A DNA stretch of 64,000 nt from positions 1,250,814-1,314,813 of the forward strand of contig NZ_QVFV01000001.1 in NCBI RefSeq assembly GCF_004212215.1, in the 5' to 3' direction. The position numbers and the translations under genes were made by a program. Source of the stretch: Leptolyngbya iicbica LK. GTDB taxonomy: Bacteria > Cyanobacteriota > Cyanobacteriia > Phormidesmidales > Phormidesmidaceae. Positions 25,697-34,544 of this stretch are shown here, piece after piece (position 1 is the first letter of the stretch; each line of letters starts with the position of its first letter). Under the pieces are notes generated by a model. That model was not told the origin of the DNA. It saw only the letters and a list, made by a program, of their open reading frames with translations, and did no database searches.

Positions 25697-26196
25697 AACA
25701 GGATTCCGATTCTTTTCCAACAGTCCAGTCAGTTTCTAAAGGAACTGACCACCACACCAGAGGAGGCAGACCCAACATCATGCGGGCCCGCCGAGGCCGC
25801 AACGGTCGCCAGCCACTCATCGTGGAGGGCAACTCAATACTTCATCCATGCTGATGCCCCAAGATTCCGGTTAATTTGCTAAATCAAATGGAGACGTCGC
25901 GCATTCAAAAAATGCAACAGGATTAGGAGAAGCAGAAATTTGCAAAAATTCTGTCGACATCGAGCAATGACATGGGAAGATGTCATCCTGAGTAGGGCCA
26001 ATATTGCTGTAGATGCGTGGCGATGGAGCTAGGTTTACAGGATCAGGGGCTCTTCTCTCTCATCATGGATGCTTTTGACTCGAATGACCACCTTTTTCGG
26101 TAGAAGTCCGGTCACGTCCGCCCCAGCCCTGGTCAATTCCTTGATGCAATTAGCCTCCTCATTTCAGTCCGCTGTTGAAAAAGGTATCCAAATCTC
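25697..26196. other. Divergent intergenic region cyclase / purD
   Basis: 500 bp without a credible gene or RNA. It must carry the cyclase promoter and the purD promoter, but I cannot place either with confidence. No palindrome of note. Confidence 0.4.
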
Positions 26197-27468
26197 GTGA
26201 AAGCGCTTGTACTTGGTAGTGGTGGCAGAGAACACGCTCTCGCCTGGAAATTATTAGCGTCACCGCAGATTCAAGAGGTGATGTGTGTTCCTGGAAATGG
26301 CGGCACGGCAACGTTGCCGGGGTGCCGTAACTTGGGGCTGTCGCTTAATGATTTTGAAGGCATTGCCCGAGTGGCGCTGGTGAATAACCTGAGCCTGGTA
26401 GTCGTGGGTCCAGAGCAACCTCTAGCCGACGGCATCACGGATTATTTACAGCAGCAAGGATTAAAGGTCTTTGGTCCCTCACAAGCTGGGGCACAGATTG
26501 AGGCCAGCAAAGCGTGGGCCAAAGAGCTCATGATGGAGGCAGGAATTCCCACCGCGACATCTGAGGTGTTTACTGAGTTAGCACCAGCGATCGCCTATCT
26601 TGAGCAGCAACCCTTACCCATCGTCATCAAAGCTGACGGGCTGGCTGCAGGCAAAGGCGTCACCGTCGCGCAGACCCGCGAGGAGGCGATCGCAGCAGTC
26701 CAAGAAGCGTTTCAAGGCAAATTTGGCACCGCTGGCGATCGTGTTGTCATCGAGGCTTACCTGACTGGACAAGAAGCCTCCGTGCTGGCCGTGACCGATG
26801 GCGAAACCATCATCCCCCTCATGCCCGCGCAGGATCATAAGCAAATCGGCGAAGGCGATACCGGCCCCAACACTGGCGGCATGGGAGCCTATGCCCCGAC
26901 CCCAGTCGTAACGCCAGAAATTTTAGACACGATTCAAACCCAAATTTTAGAGCCGGCGATCGCGGTACTCAAACAGCGAGGCATCGACTATCGAGGCGTG
27001 CTCTATGCGGGCTTAATGATTTCACCCAACGGCGATCCCCTCGTTATTGAATTCAACTGTCGATTTGGCGACCCTGAAACGCAGGTTGTGCTGCCCCTAC
27101 TAGAAACCCCTTTGGATGAGATCTTGCTCGCCTGCGCCGAAAAACGGCTGGCTGATTTACCCCCGCTACGATGGAAACCGGCATCTGCAGCTTGTGTTGT
27201 CGCCGCTGCTGAGGGCTACCCTGATCAGTATCTCAAAGGCATGGTGATTGAAGGTCTCGAAGCCGCTGCCGAACAAGGCGCAGTCGTCTTCCACGCTGGG
27301 ACTCAGCTGCATCAAGGTCAGGTCAAAGCCAGCGGTGGACGCGTGCTAACTGTGACCGCTCTTGGCGAAACCTTTGACCAGGCTCTAGAAACAGCCTATG
27401 CCGCGATCGCTAAAATCCAATTTGAATCGATGTACTATCGCCGCGACATCGGCTTTCGTATCCGTTAA
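26197..27468 (+). CDS. purD: Phosphoribosylamine-glycine ligase (GARS)
   Basis: A 423-aa ATP-grasp enzyme, second step of purine synthesis: 5-phosphoribosylamine plus glycine plus ATP give GAR. It starts at GTG 26197 with the invariant MKALVLGSGGREHAL. The ATP-grasp core shows VIKADGLAAGKGV, DHKQIGEGDTGPNTGGMGAY and IEFNCRFGDPETQ, the last holding Mg2+. Length is normal for bacterial PurD. It stands alone with no other pur gene beside it, as is common in cyanobacteria. Confidence 0.98.
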   Translation: MKALVLGSGGREHALAWKLLASPQIQEVMCVPGNGGTATLPGCRNLGLSLNDFEGIARVALVNNLSLVVVGPEQPLADGITDYLQQQGLKVFGPSQAGAQIEASKAWAKELMMEAGIPTATSEVFTELAPAIAYLEQQPLPIVIKADGLAAGKGVTVAQTREEAIAAVQEAFQGKFGTAGDRVVIEAYLTGQEASVLAVTDGETIIPLMPAQDHKQIGEGDTGPNTGGMGAYAPTPVVTPEILDTIQTQILEPAIAVLKQRGIDYRGVLYAGLMISPNGDPLVIEFNCRFGDPETQVVLPLLETPLDEILLACAEKRLADLPPLRWKPASAACVVAAAEGYPDQYLKGMVIEGLEAAAEQGAVVFHAGTQLHQGQVKASGGRVLTVTALGETFDQALETAYAAIAKIQFESMYYRRDIGFRIR

Positions 27469-28118
27469 GAAATCCCAGATCCGTCCCCCTTAGCAAACAG
27501 GAACGAATGAGCAAGCTGCAGATAAAGTAGTTGCTACGTTTTTGCGGTCCTGCCTTGCATGGCTCAGCATCGTTCCTGCGCACTAAACATGAGCCTCAGC
27601 CCATCCGTGTGTGTCTATCTTCTGAAGGACATGCTGACTACTGAGGCGAATACGGCACTGCTTAGCCTTGATTCCAAGAAGCATTCCATTCCTCCCAGAG
27701 GAGCCTGGTTAACATTGCCGACCTTCCAGGTAAAAATACCCGCCCAGTTGTGGCAGGCAGACGCGAGCTGCCGAGAGAGTGCGGCCCTCTGAGAGTGACT
27801 GGCGCAGCACAAAAGACGCTACCAGGGAACACTAACCGCTCATACCTTTGGATCCGACGAACTGGAGTGCAGTATTACGCCCACCCTGAAAAGTAATTCT
27901 TCCCTGACATTCCGTTTTTCTTAAGCAAGACTCTAGCGAGTAGTGACAATTGAGAGCAGAATATTGATGCAGATTCCATACAAATTAAAGAGCTTAATAA
28001 AACTGACAAAAAATATTAAATTCAAGTCACATACAACCAGATTTTTTACTCCAGAGAACCGCAAATCAAGATGATGGTCAAGTCAGCAACCAACATCAAT
28101 TTATCAGTGAGACCCAAT
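27469..28118. other. Gene-poor intergenic region after purD
   Basis: 650 bp in which short ORFs occur on both strands (up to 77 aa) but none has a ribosome site, a recognisable motif or coding-like composition. I see no tRNA-like sequence. The last 150 bp are AT-rich. Confidence 0.4.
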
Positions 28119-28143
28119 CAAAAAAGCCAGCTCTAGGCTGGCT
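28119..28143 (-). terminator. Intrinsic terminator of the small gene at 28161-28340
   Basis: Minus strand: stem AGCCAGC/GCTGGCT (28125-28143, loop 5 nt) followed by six T (28119-28124). It lies 17 bp after the stop codon of the 59-aa ORF. Confidence 0.85.
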
Positions 28144-28160
28144 CAGATTGACGATTTCAA

Positions 28161-28340
28161 TCAAGAATTGTAATGCTCTTCGGGCTTGTAGACCTTAGCC
28201 CAACAGCTTTCAAGATGTCTGAGACGCTGAGAATGCCAGAACCGACCAGGATTCAACCGAAGCTTGTAGTGAGGGCTAAAAACCGGCTGCTTGAGATAGG
28301 CCCAAAGAGGAAATTTATGGGGATTATATTGAGATTTCAT
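28161..28340 (-). CDS. Small basic protein of 59 aa, unknown function
   Basis: Start chosen at ATG 28340; an in-frame ATG at 28403 would add 21 residues of poor character. The 59-aa product is aromatic- and basic-rich, beginning MKSQYNPHKFPLWAYL and containing RLNPGRFWHSQRLRHLE. No membrane span. The support for a real gene is its position: an intrinsic terminator 17 bp downstream on the same strand and the tmRNA terminator about 100 bp upstream, which together isolate a single short transcript. It could also be a small RNA with a chance ORF. I do not recognise a family. Confidence 0.5.
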   Translation of the reverse strand: MKSQYNPHKFPLWAYLKQPVFSPHYKLRLNPGRFWHSQRLRHLESCWAKVYKPEEHYNS

Positions 28341-28437
28341 GATGAGTGAGGACAAAAGTTTACAGTGGAGAAGAAGCGCATTCGCTGACGCATCGACCAT
28401 CAATGTCAGTGCTGTATCTCACAGTATAAACATGCCC

Positions 28438-28469
28438 AAAAACTAGAGATTGCCTAACAAACTCTAGTT
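28438..28469 (-). terminator. Intrinsic terminator of tmRNA
   Basis: Minus strand: stem AACTAGAG/CTCTAGTT (28441-28469, loop 13 nt) running into a T tract (28438-28442). It lies 40 nt past the mature 3' end of ssrA. Confidence 0.75.
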
Positions 28470-28508
28470 AAAAAAATATTCAATAAAGAACAATAAAGTT
28501 CATAGAAA

Positions 28509-28894
28509 TGGAGCCGACGGGAGTCGAACCCGTGTCCGCTTCAAGTAGTAACACTCCATTCGTTCACAGACTTAGCCTCTCTGACCCTCAAGGCGGGAAC
28601 CGCTAATTATCCCTAGCGGTGGGATGCTCTGGCGTAGTCTTAGCCTTAGGTACCACCAGAGGAAAACCTAAGGAGCATCCGTTGGGGTTTGGTCCGCAAT
28701 CCTTAACGGAGTCAAATCGCAGACGCTCGCGAACTAGTTAGTTTCTAAGCAGCAACAGGTGCAGCTTTGCGAGCAAAAGGAACGATGTTGTTCGCAGTTA
28801 CGTTTGTTTTGAGCCTGGATTAACGAGAGTAGACTCCCTCTCGGTCTGAATCACAGAGTGACTTTCGTTAAAACGTCGAAACCGTTACGGCCCC
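28509..28894 (-). ncRNA. ssrA: Transfer-messenger RNA (tmRNA), one-piece
   Basis: The 386-nt RNA begins GGGGCCGUAACGGUUUCGAC and ends GGGUUCGACUCCCGUCGGCUCCA. The ends pair as the tRNA-like acceptor stem (GGGGCCG with CGGCUCC), and the T-arm GUUCGAC is present. CCA is not encoded. The tag reading frame at 28745-28795 gives ANNIVPFARKAAPVAA and a UAG stop; the hydrophobic Ala-rich end marks stalled proteins for degradation. It rescues ribosomes together with SmpB. The 5' and 3' parts are adjacent in the normal order, so this is the one-piece form, not the permuted one of some cyanobacteria. Confidence 0.97.
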
Positions 28895-29271
28895 TTGTTC
28901 TTATCTCTACTCTAGCGCATTCATTTCTGAATTTGGGGGTAATGTCCGATCCCACGACAACTCATTGATAACCGGTCTAGCTTTGAGAGGCACCCTGCTG
29001 GACATGAGATAGGCGAGCTCATTGAGCGATCGCGATCGTTGCCGTTATCAGACTCATAACCTTTCATAAACTTAATTGTGACCATTTTTACTATAATATT
29101 TACTTAACGATTGCTGATTATTTCTGGCCTTGCAGGTTCCCCCTACAGAGTTCAGAGGCATTGGCACGAGCAACGCCTAATCCAGAGCTGATCAGGGCAG
29201 GAGGTGAGTCTGTCTTAAGTTGGCTCTTGCCAGGGCAGACTATATTACGCCAAGCAGTAAGAGGTTGACGC
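28895..29271. other. Divergent promoter region ssrA / 29272 gene
   Basis: The part next to ssrA must hold the tmRNA promoter; a minus-strand TAGAGT about 16 nt before the RNA is a possible -10. The part next to the plus-strand gene holds the HLR1-like element described separately. The sequence between 29060 and 29125 is strongly AT-rich. No ORF of merit. Confidence 0.45.
29087..29106 (+). promoter_or_regulatory. HLR1-like RpaB site overlapping a TATAAT -10 box
   Basis: Two direct repeats, TTTACTAT at 29087-29094 and TTTACTTA at 29099-29106, are separated by 4 nt (12-bp period). HLR1 is two TTTACAWW repeats separated by 4 nt; here position 6 is T instead of A in both. A perfect TATAAT lies at 29092-29097 inside the site, so a bound regulator would block RNA polymerase. 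The next gene starts 165 bp downstream. Confidence 0.5.
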
Positions 29272-29715
29272 ATGACCAGCCAAAACGGAACCACCAACGA
29301 ACAAGAAGCGACTCCCAAAGCATCGAGTAGCACTAAATCAACAACAACGAAATCTTCATCTTCTCGTCGCCAGACCAAAAGCGGCTTAGTCAAGGCTGAC
29401 GCTAAGGATACCGGTGAAGTGGTATTTGTCCTTGATGACACGACGCGCATCACTCCGACTGAATATTTACCGAACCATCGCCCTATCGCATTGAGTGATT
29501 TTGAAGTAGTGGGCAGCCTCGACATGGCAGGCGAACGGCCAATTATGTCGACAGGATTTGAAGTTGCGACTACCGACTTGTTACCGGGGCATCGTCCAGT
29601 AGCAGTTAGCACATTACCTATCTCGGATTTGCATTTCTTGCCGGGTAATCGGCCGATTGCTCCCAACGATATCGTCGATCCGACGCCAGCCGTTCTCATG
29701 GGCTATTTGGACTAA
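29272..29715 (+). CDS. Low-complexity protein with repeated (L)PxxRPI motif, unknown function
   Basis: A 147-aa soluble protein. Residues 1-40 are Ser/Thr/Lys-rich and disordered. The rest is built from about four degenerate units of 20-23 residues, each centred on R-P-(I/V): YLPNHRPIALSDFEV, MAGERPIMSTGFEV, LLPGHRPVAVSTLPI and FLPGNRPIAPNDIV. The even spacing suggests a repeated strand-turn fold or a set of binding motifs. I recall no named family. It lies behind an AT-rich promoter with an HLR1-like site, which suggests light or redox control (inference). Confidence 0.65.
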   Translation: MTSQNGTTNEQEATPKASSSTKSTTTKSSSSRRQTKSGLVKADAKDTGEVVFVLDDTTRITPTEYLPNHRPIALSDFEVVGSLDMAGERPIMSTGFEVATTDLLPGHRPVAVSTLPISDLHFLPGNRPIAPNDIVDPTPAVLMGYLD

Positions 29716-29773
29716 CTCGCGCTGATTGCGCTGACGCACTTCACCTGATTTGTGTATTACCCAATCATTCTGT

Positions 29774-30886
29774 CTAGGACGTTGAAATCTCTTCAGCGTC
29801 CTTTTTGTTACCATAAAAGAAGTTCACGATCGCGTCCGCAATGTCTTCATTCCCGGTTTTGCTAACTCGCTGATCGGTTAATGGTGCTGCCGGATCGGTC
29901 AACAAAAAATCCCAATCGCCGGCCGCCAATGCTTGGGGAGACATGACCTGGTGATAACTGTGGCGTTTCATCGCTTCCACCAGTACTGGACCTTCGGCGA
30001 AGTTGTCACGGGTAACTGTGACAATTGGCAAATCTAACCGACAAGCTTCAGCAAAGGTGCTGAAACCAGGTTTGGAGACCACACGCCCACAGAAGGGCAT
30101 GAAATCAACGGGCCGTAGGGTGTGGTCCCGGACAATTCGCAGGTTCGGCAGATTTGGGGCAACTCGATCAAAGGTAATGAACTGCCAATCTGGGAAGCGG
30201 GCCAAGTTTTTATAAGGAATGCCGGCAATGCCTAAACCGCCAAAGGTCAGCAAAATGGTTCTCTCTTTCGGTGCTGTGAGTTGAAAGCGAGATCGCGCTT
30301 CCGTCTCACTCAGCCGGGGCTCTCCTCCGGTGAGTCCCACGTCAATAATGTGCGGAAAGGCACTCATGGGCTCATGAAAGGGCAGACGAAAGAGGCGATC
30401 GCACTGGGCAAAGCAATCGGCAATCCAGTCGGCCATCTGAATAAACTCGCCGCCCCACGGGCGATAAATAAAGTCCCAGCCAAAGTTACTCATCATCCAG
30501 CAGGGAATGTTGGCGGCTTTGGCAGCGATCGCCATCAGCGGCGGAATATCCCCCAACACCAAATCAACTCCAGCGGCTTGCAGAAAAGCAGCTTCATGGT
30601 CAACGAGTTCTGCCTGGCGATCGCGAATGTTTTTAAGGGCCGCAAGGGTACCTGGTTTATCCATCACGAGGCTATCTTGCTGGAGCACCCCGATATCCAC
30701 TGCAACCTCGCGTAACTGGTAAAGTCCCTCAAAATAGCTCGACAATAGCCAACGCGGCGCCTTGGTAGCCAGAATGATATTGACTTCAGGATAGTGCTGC
30801 TTGACCGTGGCCGCCACCGCCGTGGCGCGAGTTGCATGCCCAAAGCCATGATTGGTAATGGCGACATAAAGCGTTTTGGCGGACAT
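29774..30886 (-). CDS. GT-B fold glycosyltransferase-like protein
   Basis: A 370-aa protein starting at ATG 30886, directly behind a strong ribosome site (GGAGG, 5 nt before the ATG); longer in-frame starts lack one. The N-terminus, YVAITNHGFGHATRATAVA, has the Gly-rich loop of the GT28/MurG type, where GFGH holds the acceptor or nucleotide. The C-terminal half has LLTFGGLGI and FCGRVVSKPGFSTFAEACRLDLPIV, the donor-binding region of GT-B enzymes. Probable UDP- or NDP-sugar transferase; the sugar and acceptor are unknown. It follows ftsH on the same strand but a terminator lies between. Confidence 0.8.
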   Translation of the reverse strand: MSAKTLYVAITNHGFGHATRATAVAATVKQHYPEVNIILATKAPRWLLSSYFEGLYQLREVAVDIGVLQQDSLVMDKPGTLAALKNIRDRQAELVDHEAAFLQAAGVDLVLGDIPPLMAIAAKAANIPCWMMSNFGWDFIYRPWGGEFIQMADWIADCFAQCDRLFRLPFHEPMSAFPHIIDVGLTGGEPRLSETEARSRFQLTAPKERTILLTFGGLGIAGIPYKNLARFPDWQFITFDRVAPNLPNLRIVRDHTLRPVDFMPFCGRVVSKPGFSTFAEACRLDLPIVTVTRDNFAEGPVLVEAMKRHSYHQVMSPQALAAGDWDFLLTDPAAPLTDQRVSKTGNEDIADAIVNFFYGNKKDAEEISTS

Positions 30887-30963
30887 GCCACCTCCTTCCA
30901 AAGCAGTTGTGGACTGTTGTATTGAATCATGCCGACCCAGACGCTGGGGCAGCCAAATATGAC

Positions 30964-30994
30964 AAAAGGCCCACCTCTTAGGAGATGAGCCTTT
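30964..30994 (-). terminator. Intrinsic terminator downstream of ftsH
   Basis: Stem 30965-30977 with 30982-30994 and loop TTAG. Two positions mismatch on the plus strand but become G-U pairs in the minus-strand RNA, which fixes the direction. The minus strand runs on as TTTTGTC. It lies 32 bp after the ftsH stop. Confidence 0.65.
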
Positions 30995-31025
30995 CAACTA
31001 GCGCTAGAGGCCACAGAAAACGCGG

Positions 31026-32912
31026 CTAGATTTGAGTGACTAACTGCTCTTTATCAGGAACAGTCGTGTATTCAGAGACAATTCGACGGAATTCATCACC
31101 ATCAATGCTTTCTTTCTCAATCAGCAGATCGACGAGCCGATCAATGACAGCTCGGTTTTCTTGAATGAGTTGCTTGGTCTCGGCGTAGCAAGCATCCACA
31201 ATCTGGCGCACTTGGACATCAATGCGAGACGCGATGTTTTCCGAATACTCGGAGCGATTCATCCAATCACGACCGAGGAAAACTTCGCCCTGAGAACCTT
31301 CCAGAGAAAGCGGTCCTAGATCAGACATCCCAAAGCGAGTTACCATCTGACGGGCCATGCCAGTCACCTGCTGCAAGTCATTGCCAGCCCCAGTGGTCAC
31401 CTCGGCATCACCAAAGATGACATCCTCAGCAGCACGCCCCCCTAATGCACCTTTGATGCGGGCGAGAATTTGTGCCCGAGAAATCAACGTTTGGTCTTCG
31501 CTAGGCATAAACCAGGTCAAACCTTGCGCTTGACCGCGAGGGATCAATGTCACTTTTTGAACCGGATCATGAGCTTTGACCAGGGTACCGACGATCGCGT
31601 GACCAACTTCGTGATATGCGATCAAGCGCTTGCTCTTGCTATCGACCAGCGGGGTGCCTTCCATCCCGGCAACGACGCGATCAACGGCGTCATCAATTTC
31701 CGTCATGGTGATGGCTTCTTTGCGGCGACGAGCGGTGAGAATTGCCGCTTCGTTCAACAGGTTAGCCAGGTCCGCACCAGAGAAGCCCGGCGTCCGACGA
31801 GCGATCGCATCCAAAGAAACCTCATCTGAGAGCTTCTTGTTGCGAGCGTGAACATCCAGAATTTCCAAACGACCTTTGACATCGGGCGGATCAACCGTAA
31901 TCTGACGGTCAAAGCGGCCCGGACGCAATAGGGCCGAATCCAGCACATCAGCTCGGTTCGTGGCGGCAATGACAATAATTCCAGTATTGCCTTCAAAGCC
32001 GTCCATTTCGGTCAACAACTGGTTGAGAGTTTGCTCCCGCTCGTCGTTGCCGCCACCAATGCCAGCACCACGCTGTCGTCCCACGGCGTCGATCTCATCG
32101 ATAAAGATGATGCAAGGTGCGCTTTCCTTAGCTTTTTTGAAGAGGTCACGAACGCGAGATGCGCCAACCCCCACAAACATCTCTACAAACTCAGAACCAG
32201 AGATTGAGAAGAAGGGCACTCCGGCTTCACCCGCGATCGCCTTCGCTAAGAGAGTCTTACCCGTTCCAGGAGGACCCACTAGCAGCACCCCTTTGGGAAT
32301 ACGGGCACCGACTGCCGTGAATCGCTCCGGCTTCTTCAAGAAAGTCACGACTTCTTGCAGTTCTTCCTTGGCTTCTTCAATACCAGCGACATCGTCAAAC
32401 ACGACACCGGTTTTAGCTTCCATCATGAAGCGAGCCTTCGATTTGCCAAAGTTCATGGCTTGGCCAGGGCCACCCGGCGCATTGTTGGATCGGCGGAACA
32501 GGAAAAACAAACCGCCAATTAATAAGAAGGGGAATAGGAGATTACCTAAAACTCCCCAGATTGCCCCAGTGCTGCGAGGAGGATGGGAATCTAAGCTAAC
32601 GTTGGCGTCCTTAATCCGAGTGACTAACTCAGGGGTATTACCCGGCAGATCGACGCGCCAGCGCTGCACACGATTGTCGAGTTGCGTATCCATTGCCTCG
32701 ACGATCGCGGTTCTGCCGCCATCGTAAAGATCAACAGCAATCACTCGGCCCGCATCCAAATAATCTAGGAAGCGGCCATAAGTCATCCGCGTATTAGCGG
32801 CATTTTGACCAGAATCCATCATGTTGGTCGAAAATGCCCCCTGCCAGAAGAAAAATCCGACTACCAAGATGGGTAGCGCCCATAACAGGACAACTCTCCA
32901 AGAAAGTTTCAT
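31026..32912 (-). CDS. ftsH: ATP-dependent zinc metalloprotease FtsH (FtsH2/Slr0228 type)
   Basis: A 628-aa membrane protease. Two transmembrane helices (about 7-25 and 118-140) flank a lumenal loop. The AAA+ domain has Walker A GPPGTGKT (213-220), Walker B IIFIDEID (268-275) and the second region of homology [17 protein letters not shown]. The zinc site is HEVGH at 434-438. The start [28 protein letters not shown] resembles Synechocystis FtsH2, which with FtsH3 degrades photodamaged D1 in photosystem II repair. It is followed by its own terminator. Confidence 0.95.
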   Translation of the reverse strand: MKLSWRVVLLWALPILVVGFFFWQGAFSTNMMDSGQNAANTRMTYGRFLDYLDAGRVIAVDLYDGGRTAIVEAMDTQLDNRVQRWRVDLPGNTPELVTRIKDANVSLDSHPPRSTGAIWGVLGNLLFPFLLIGGLFFLFRRSNNAPGGPGQAMNFGKSKARFMMEAKTGVVFDDVAGIEEAKEELQEVVTFLKKPERFTAVGARIPKGVLLVGPPGTGKTLLAKAIAGEAGVPFFSISGSEFVEMFVGVGASRVRDLFKKAKESAPCIIFIDEIDAVGRQRGAGIGGGNDEREQTLNQLLTEMDGFEGNTGIIVIAATNRADVLDSALLRPGRFDRQITVDPPDVKGRLEILDVHARNKKLSDEVSLDAIARRTPGFSGADLANLLNEAAILTARRRKEAITMTEIDDAVDRVVAGMEGTPLVDSKSKRLIAYHEVGHAIVGTLVKAHDPVQKVTLIPRGQAQGLTWFMPSEDQTLISRAQILARIKGALGGRAAEDVIFGDAEVTTGAGNDLQQVTGMARQMVTRFGMSDLGPLSLEGSQGEVFLGRDWMNRSEYSENIASRIDVQVRQIVDACYAETKQLIQENRAVIDRLVDLLIEKESIDGDEFRRIVSEYTTVPDKEQLVTQI

Positions 32913-33235
32913 AACCAGGTGGCCTCTAATGCATCGTTAAACGACTAGGTCTTGTTGTGTGAACGGTGAAGTTCTCATCAACACGTTTTCTTAAATATGA
33001 CTCAATTGGACTGTTTATACCGATGGCAACCACTGAGTAGCTACTATCGCAGTCAAAAATATGAGTGTTAGTTAACTAAATTTAACGTAATTTCCACAGA
33101 GTGATCAAATGGGGCCTTGCCAGGGCCAGATTAGCGTTGGTAAGGGTACGACCTCAAACGAGACCATACTCAAATGTTGAGCAGTGACAGAACATTCGCG
33201 TGAATCAGCGGAGAGTGACGTTACACAATCGGCGA
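32913..33235. other. Region upstream of ftsH
   Basis: 323 bp between the start of ftsH and the stop of the next minus-strand gene. AT-rich around 33040-33095, where the ftsH promoter probably lies. I see no exact HLR1 and no gene. Confidence 0.4.
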
Positions 33236-34327
33236 TCAGGATGAGGTAGAAGGCACTGAACCCAATACCAGATGCCGGAGCACTTTGGGATCGTAGAAAT
33301 ATTCGCTATGGGACTCGCCGCTGAGTTGCTTCAGCAGGGAGACGCGAAAGGATGCTTGCCGTGATGTGAGTTTGGGGGCGATTTCTCCGGCAGGAATGGG
33401 GACGCGGGAGCAAAACCAATCCTGATGAGAATAGAAATCGGCCCAATCCTCGATGAGGGGGTTGTCGAGACACTTTTTGATCTCTGAGGTGACCCAGGTA
33501 CTCACCGAGGTGGAACTAGCCAGCGCACTACCCCAGGTGACTAAACGGACCGTGCGATCGCTCTGGGGGTGATAATCGGCCAAAAAGTCAGTCGCGATCA
33601 GGCAGCCAATGCTGTGAGCCACGACGGTAATGCGATCGTAGGTAGACTCGGCCATCACATTATCGACCGCTTGTTTGAGCCGCGATCGCAGTACCGCCCG
33701 ACGAGGGGGACGTCCCCGACTCGACTCGTTTTGGATGTAGCGAATGAAAAAATCAATCAGGTCCACAATCAAGCTGATGGATGTGGGCAGGATGGCCAGC
33801 AAGGCACTGATCAGCAGCCAGAGTTGCCACCCCCAGCCTTCGGTGGCCCAGGCGGTTAGCCAGTTGAGTCCGCTTTGCAAAAATTCAATCGATTGCAGTG
33901 CATTTTGCTCCGCCAAGGAGGCCAATACCAGGATCACAATGCCGTAATACCAGGCCGCCAATAGCACCAAAATCACGCAGGACTGGATGAAGAAAATCGG
34001 CGAGATGCGGATGATTTTCCAACCGCTGAGCAGCATGTAGACGAAAAGATTGAGCCCCCTAACCAGTTTTTGACGGGCGTCTTTGGCGCTGAGGTGATCG
34101 ACCAGATCATCCCAATAAACCTCGTAAATATCTAGAGTCTTTTCTAAATCCTCACTGCGACAGTGAAAGCGTTTACCTGCCTGTCCGGGAATTTTGACCG
34201 CTTCGGGATCGAGTTTGATCTCAACATCTTCGAGCAGGGTCAAGAGGCCAGGGGTCAAAAAGTGATCAAGGTAGAAGTCTTGGCACTCGCTGCCAAACCC
34301 CGGCACAAAGATGATGGCCTCTTTCAT
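33236..34327 (-). CDS. Membrane-anchored alpha/beta-hydrolase (lipase-like)
   Basis: A 363-aa protein. It opens with a hydrolase strand and oxyanion-type turn (AIIFVPGFGSECQDFY) and has the nucleophile elbow VVAHSIGCLIA with Ser239 and the preceding His, the AHSxG form of lipases and esterases. Between them, two long hydrophobic segments (about 108-137 and 168-196) break the fold and should anchor it in a membrane. The catalytic His and Asp are likely in the C-terminal 100 residues but cannot be fixed. Substrate unknown, perhaps a lipid. Monocistronic. Confidence 0.65.
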   Translation of the reverse strand: MKEAIIFVPGFGSECQDFYLDHFLTPGLLTLLEDVEIKLDPEAVKIPGQAGKRFHCRSEDLEKTLDIYEVYWDDLVDHLSAKDARQKLVRGLNLFVYMLLSGWKIIRISPIFFIQSCVILVLLAAWYYGIVILVLASLAEQNALQSIEFLQSGLNWLTAWATEGWGWQLWLLISALLAILPTSISLIVDLIDFFIRYIQNESSRGRPPRRAVLRSRLKQAVDNVMAESTYDRITVVAHSIGCLIATDFLADYHPQSDRTVRLVTWGSALASSTSVSTWVTSEIKKCLDNPLIEDWADFYSHQDWFCSRVPIPAGEIAPKLTSRQASFRVSLLKQLSGESHSEYFYDPKVLRHLVLGSVPSTSS

Positions 34328-34544
34328 AACTCAGAAAAGTTTTAGTGGATTCGTTTTAAGCATACTGACGTTGCTGAACGGTGGGAAATGGTCGCGGTTC
34401 GTAATCTTGTGAGCGTTGCACAGAAAATGGATAGCTATAACGAGAAAGCTCAATTCGGTGCGTGATTGGGAGTGAGCATATATAGTAAGAGGACTTTTTA
34501 GATCATCAGCACTAATGGTGTCGATGTCGCCTTGCTGACTGCCC

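Noticed and set aside
25720-26196. Possible riboswitch before purD
   Set aside because: I see no purine-riboswitch core or other conserved aptamer pattern in the 500-bp region.
27559-27812. Short ORFs on both strands after purD
   Set aside because: Overlap each other in opposite directions, no ribosome site and no recognisable sequence.
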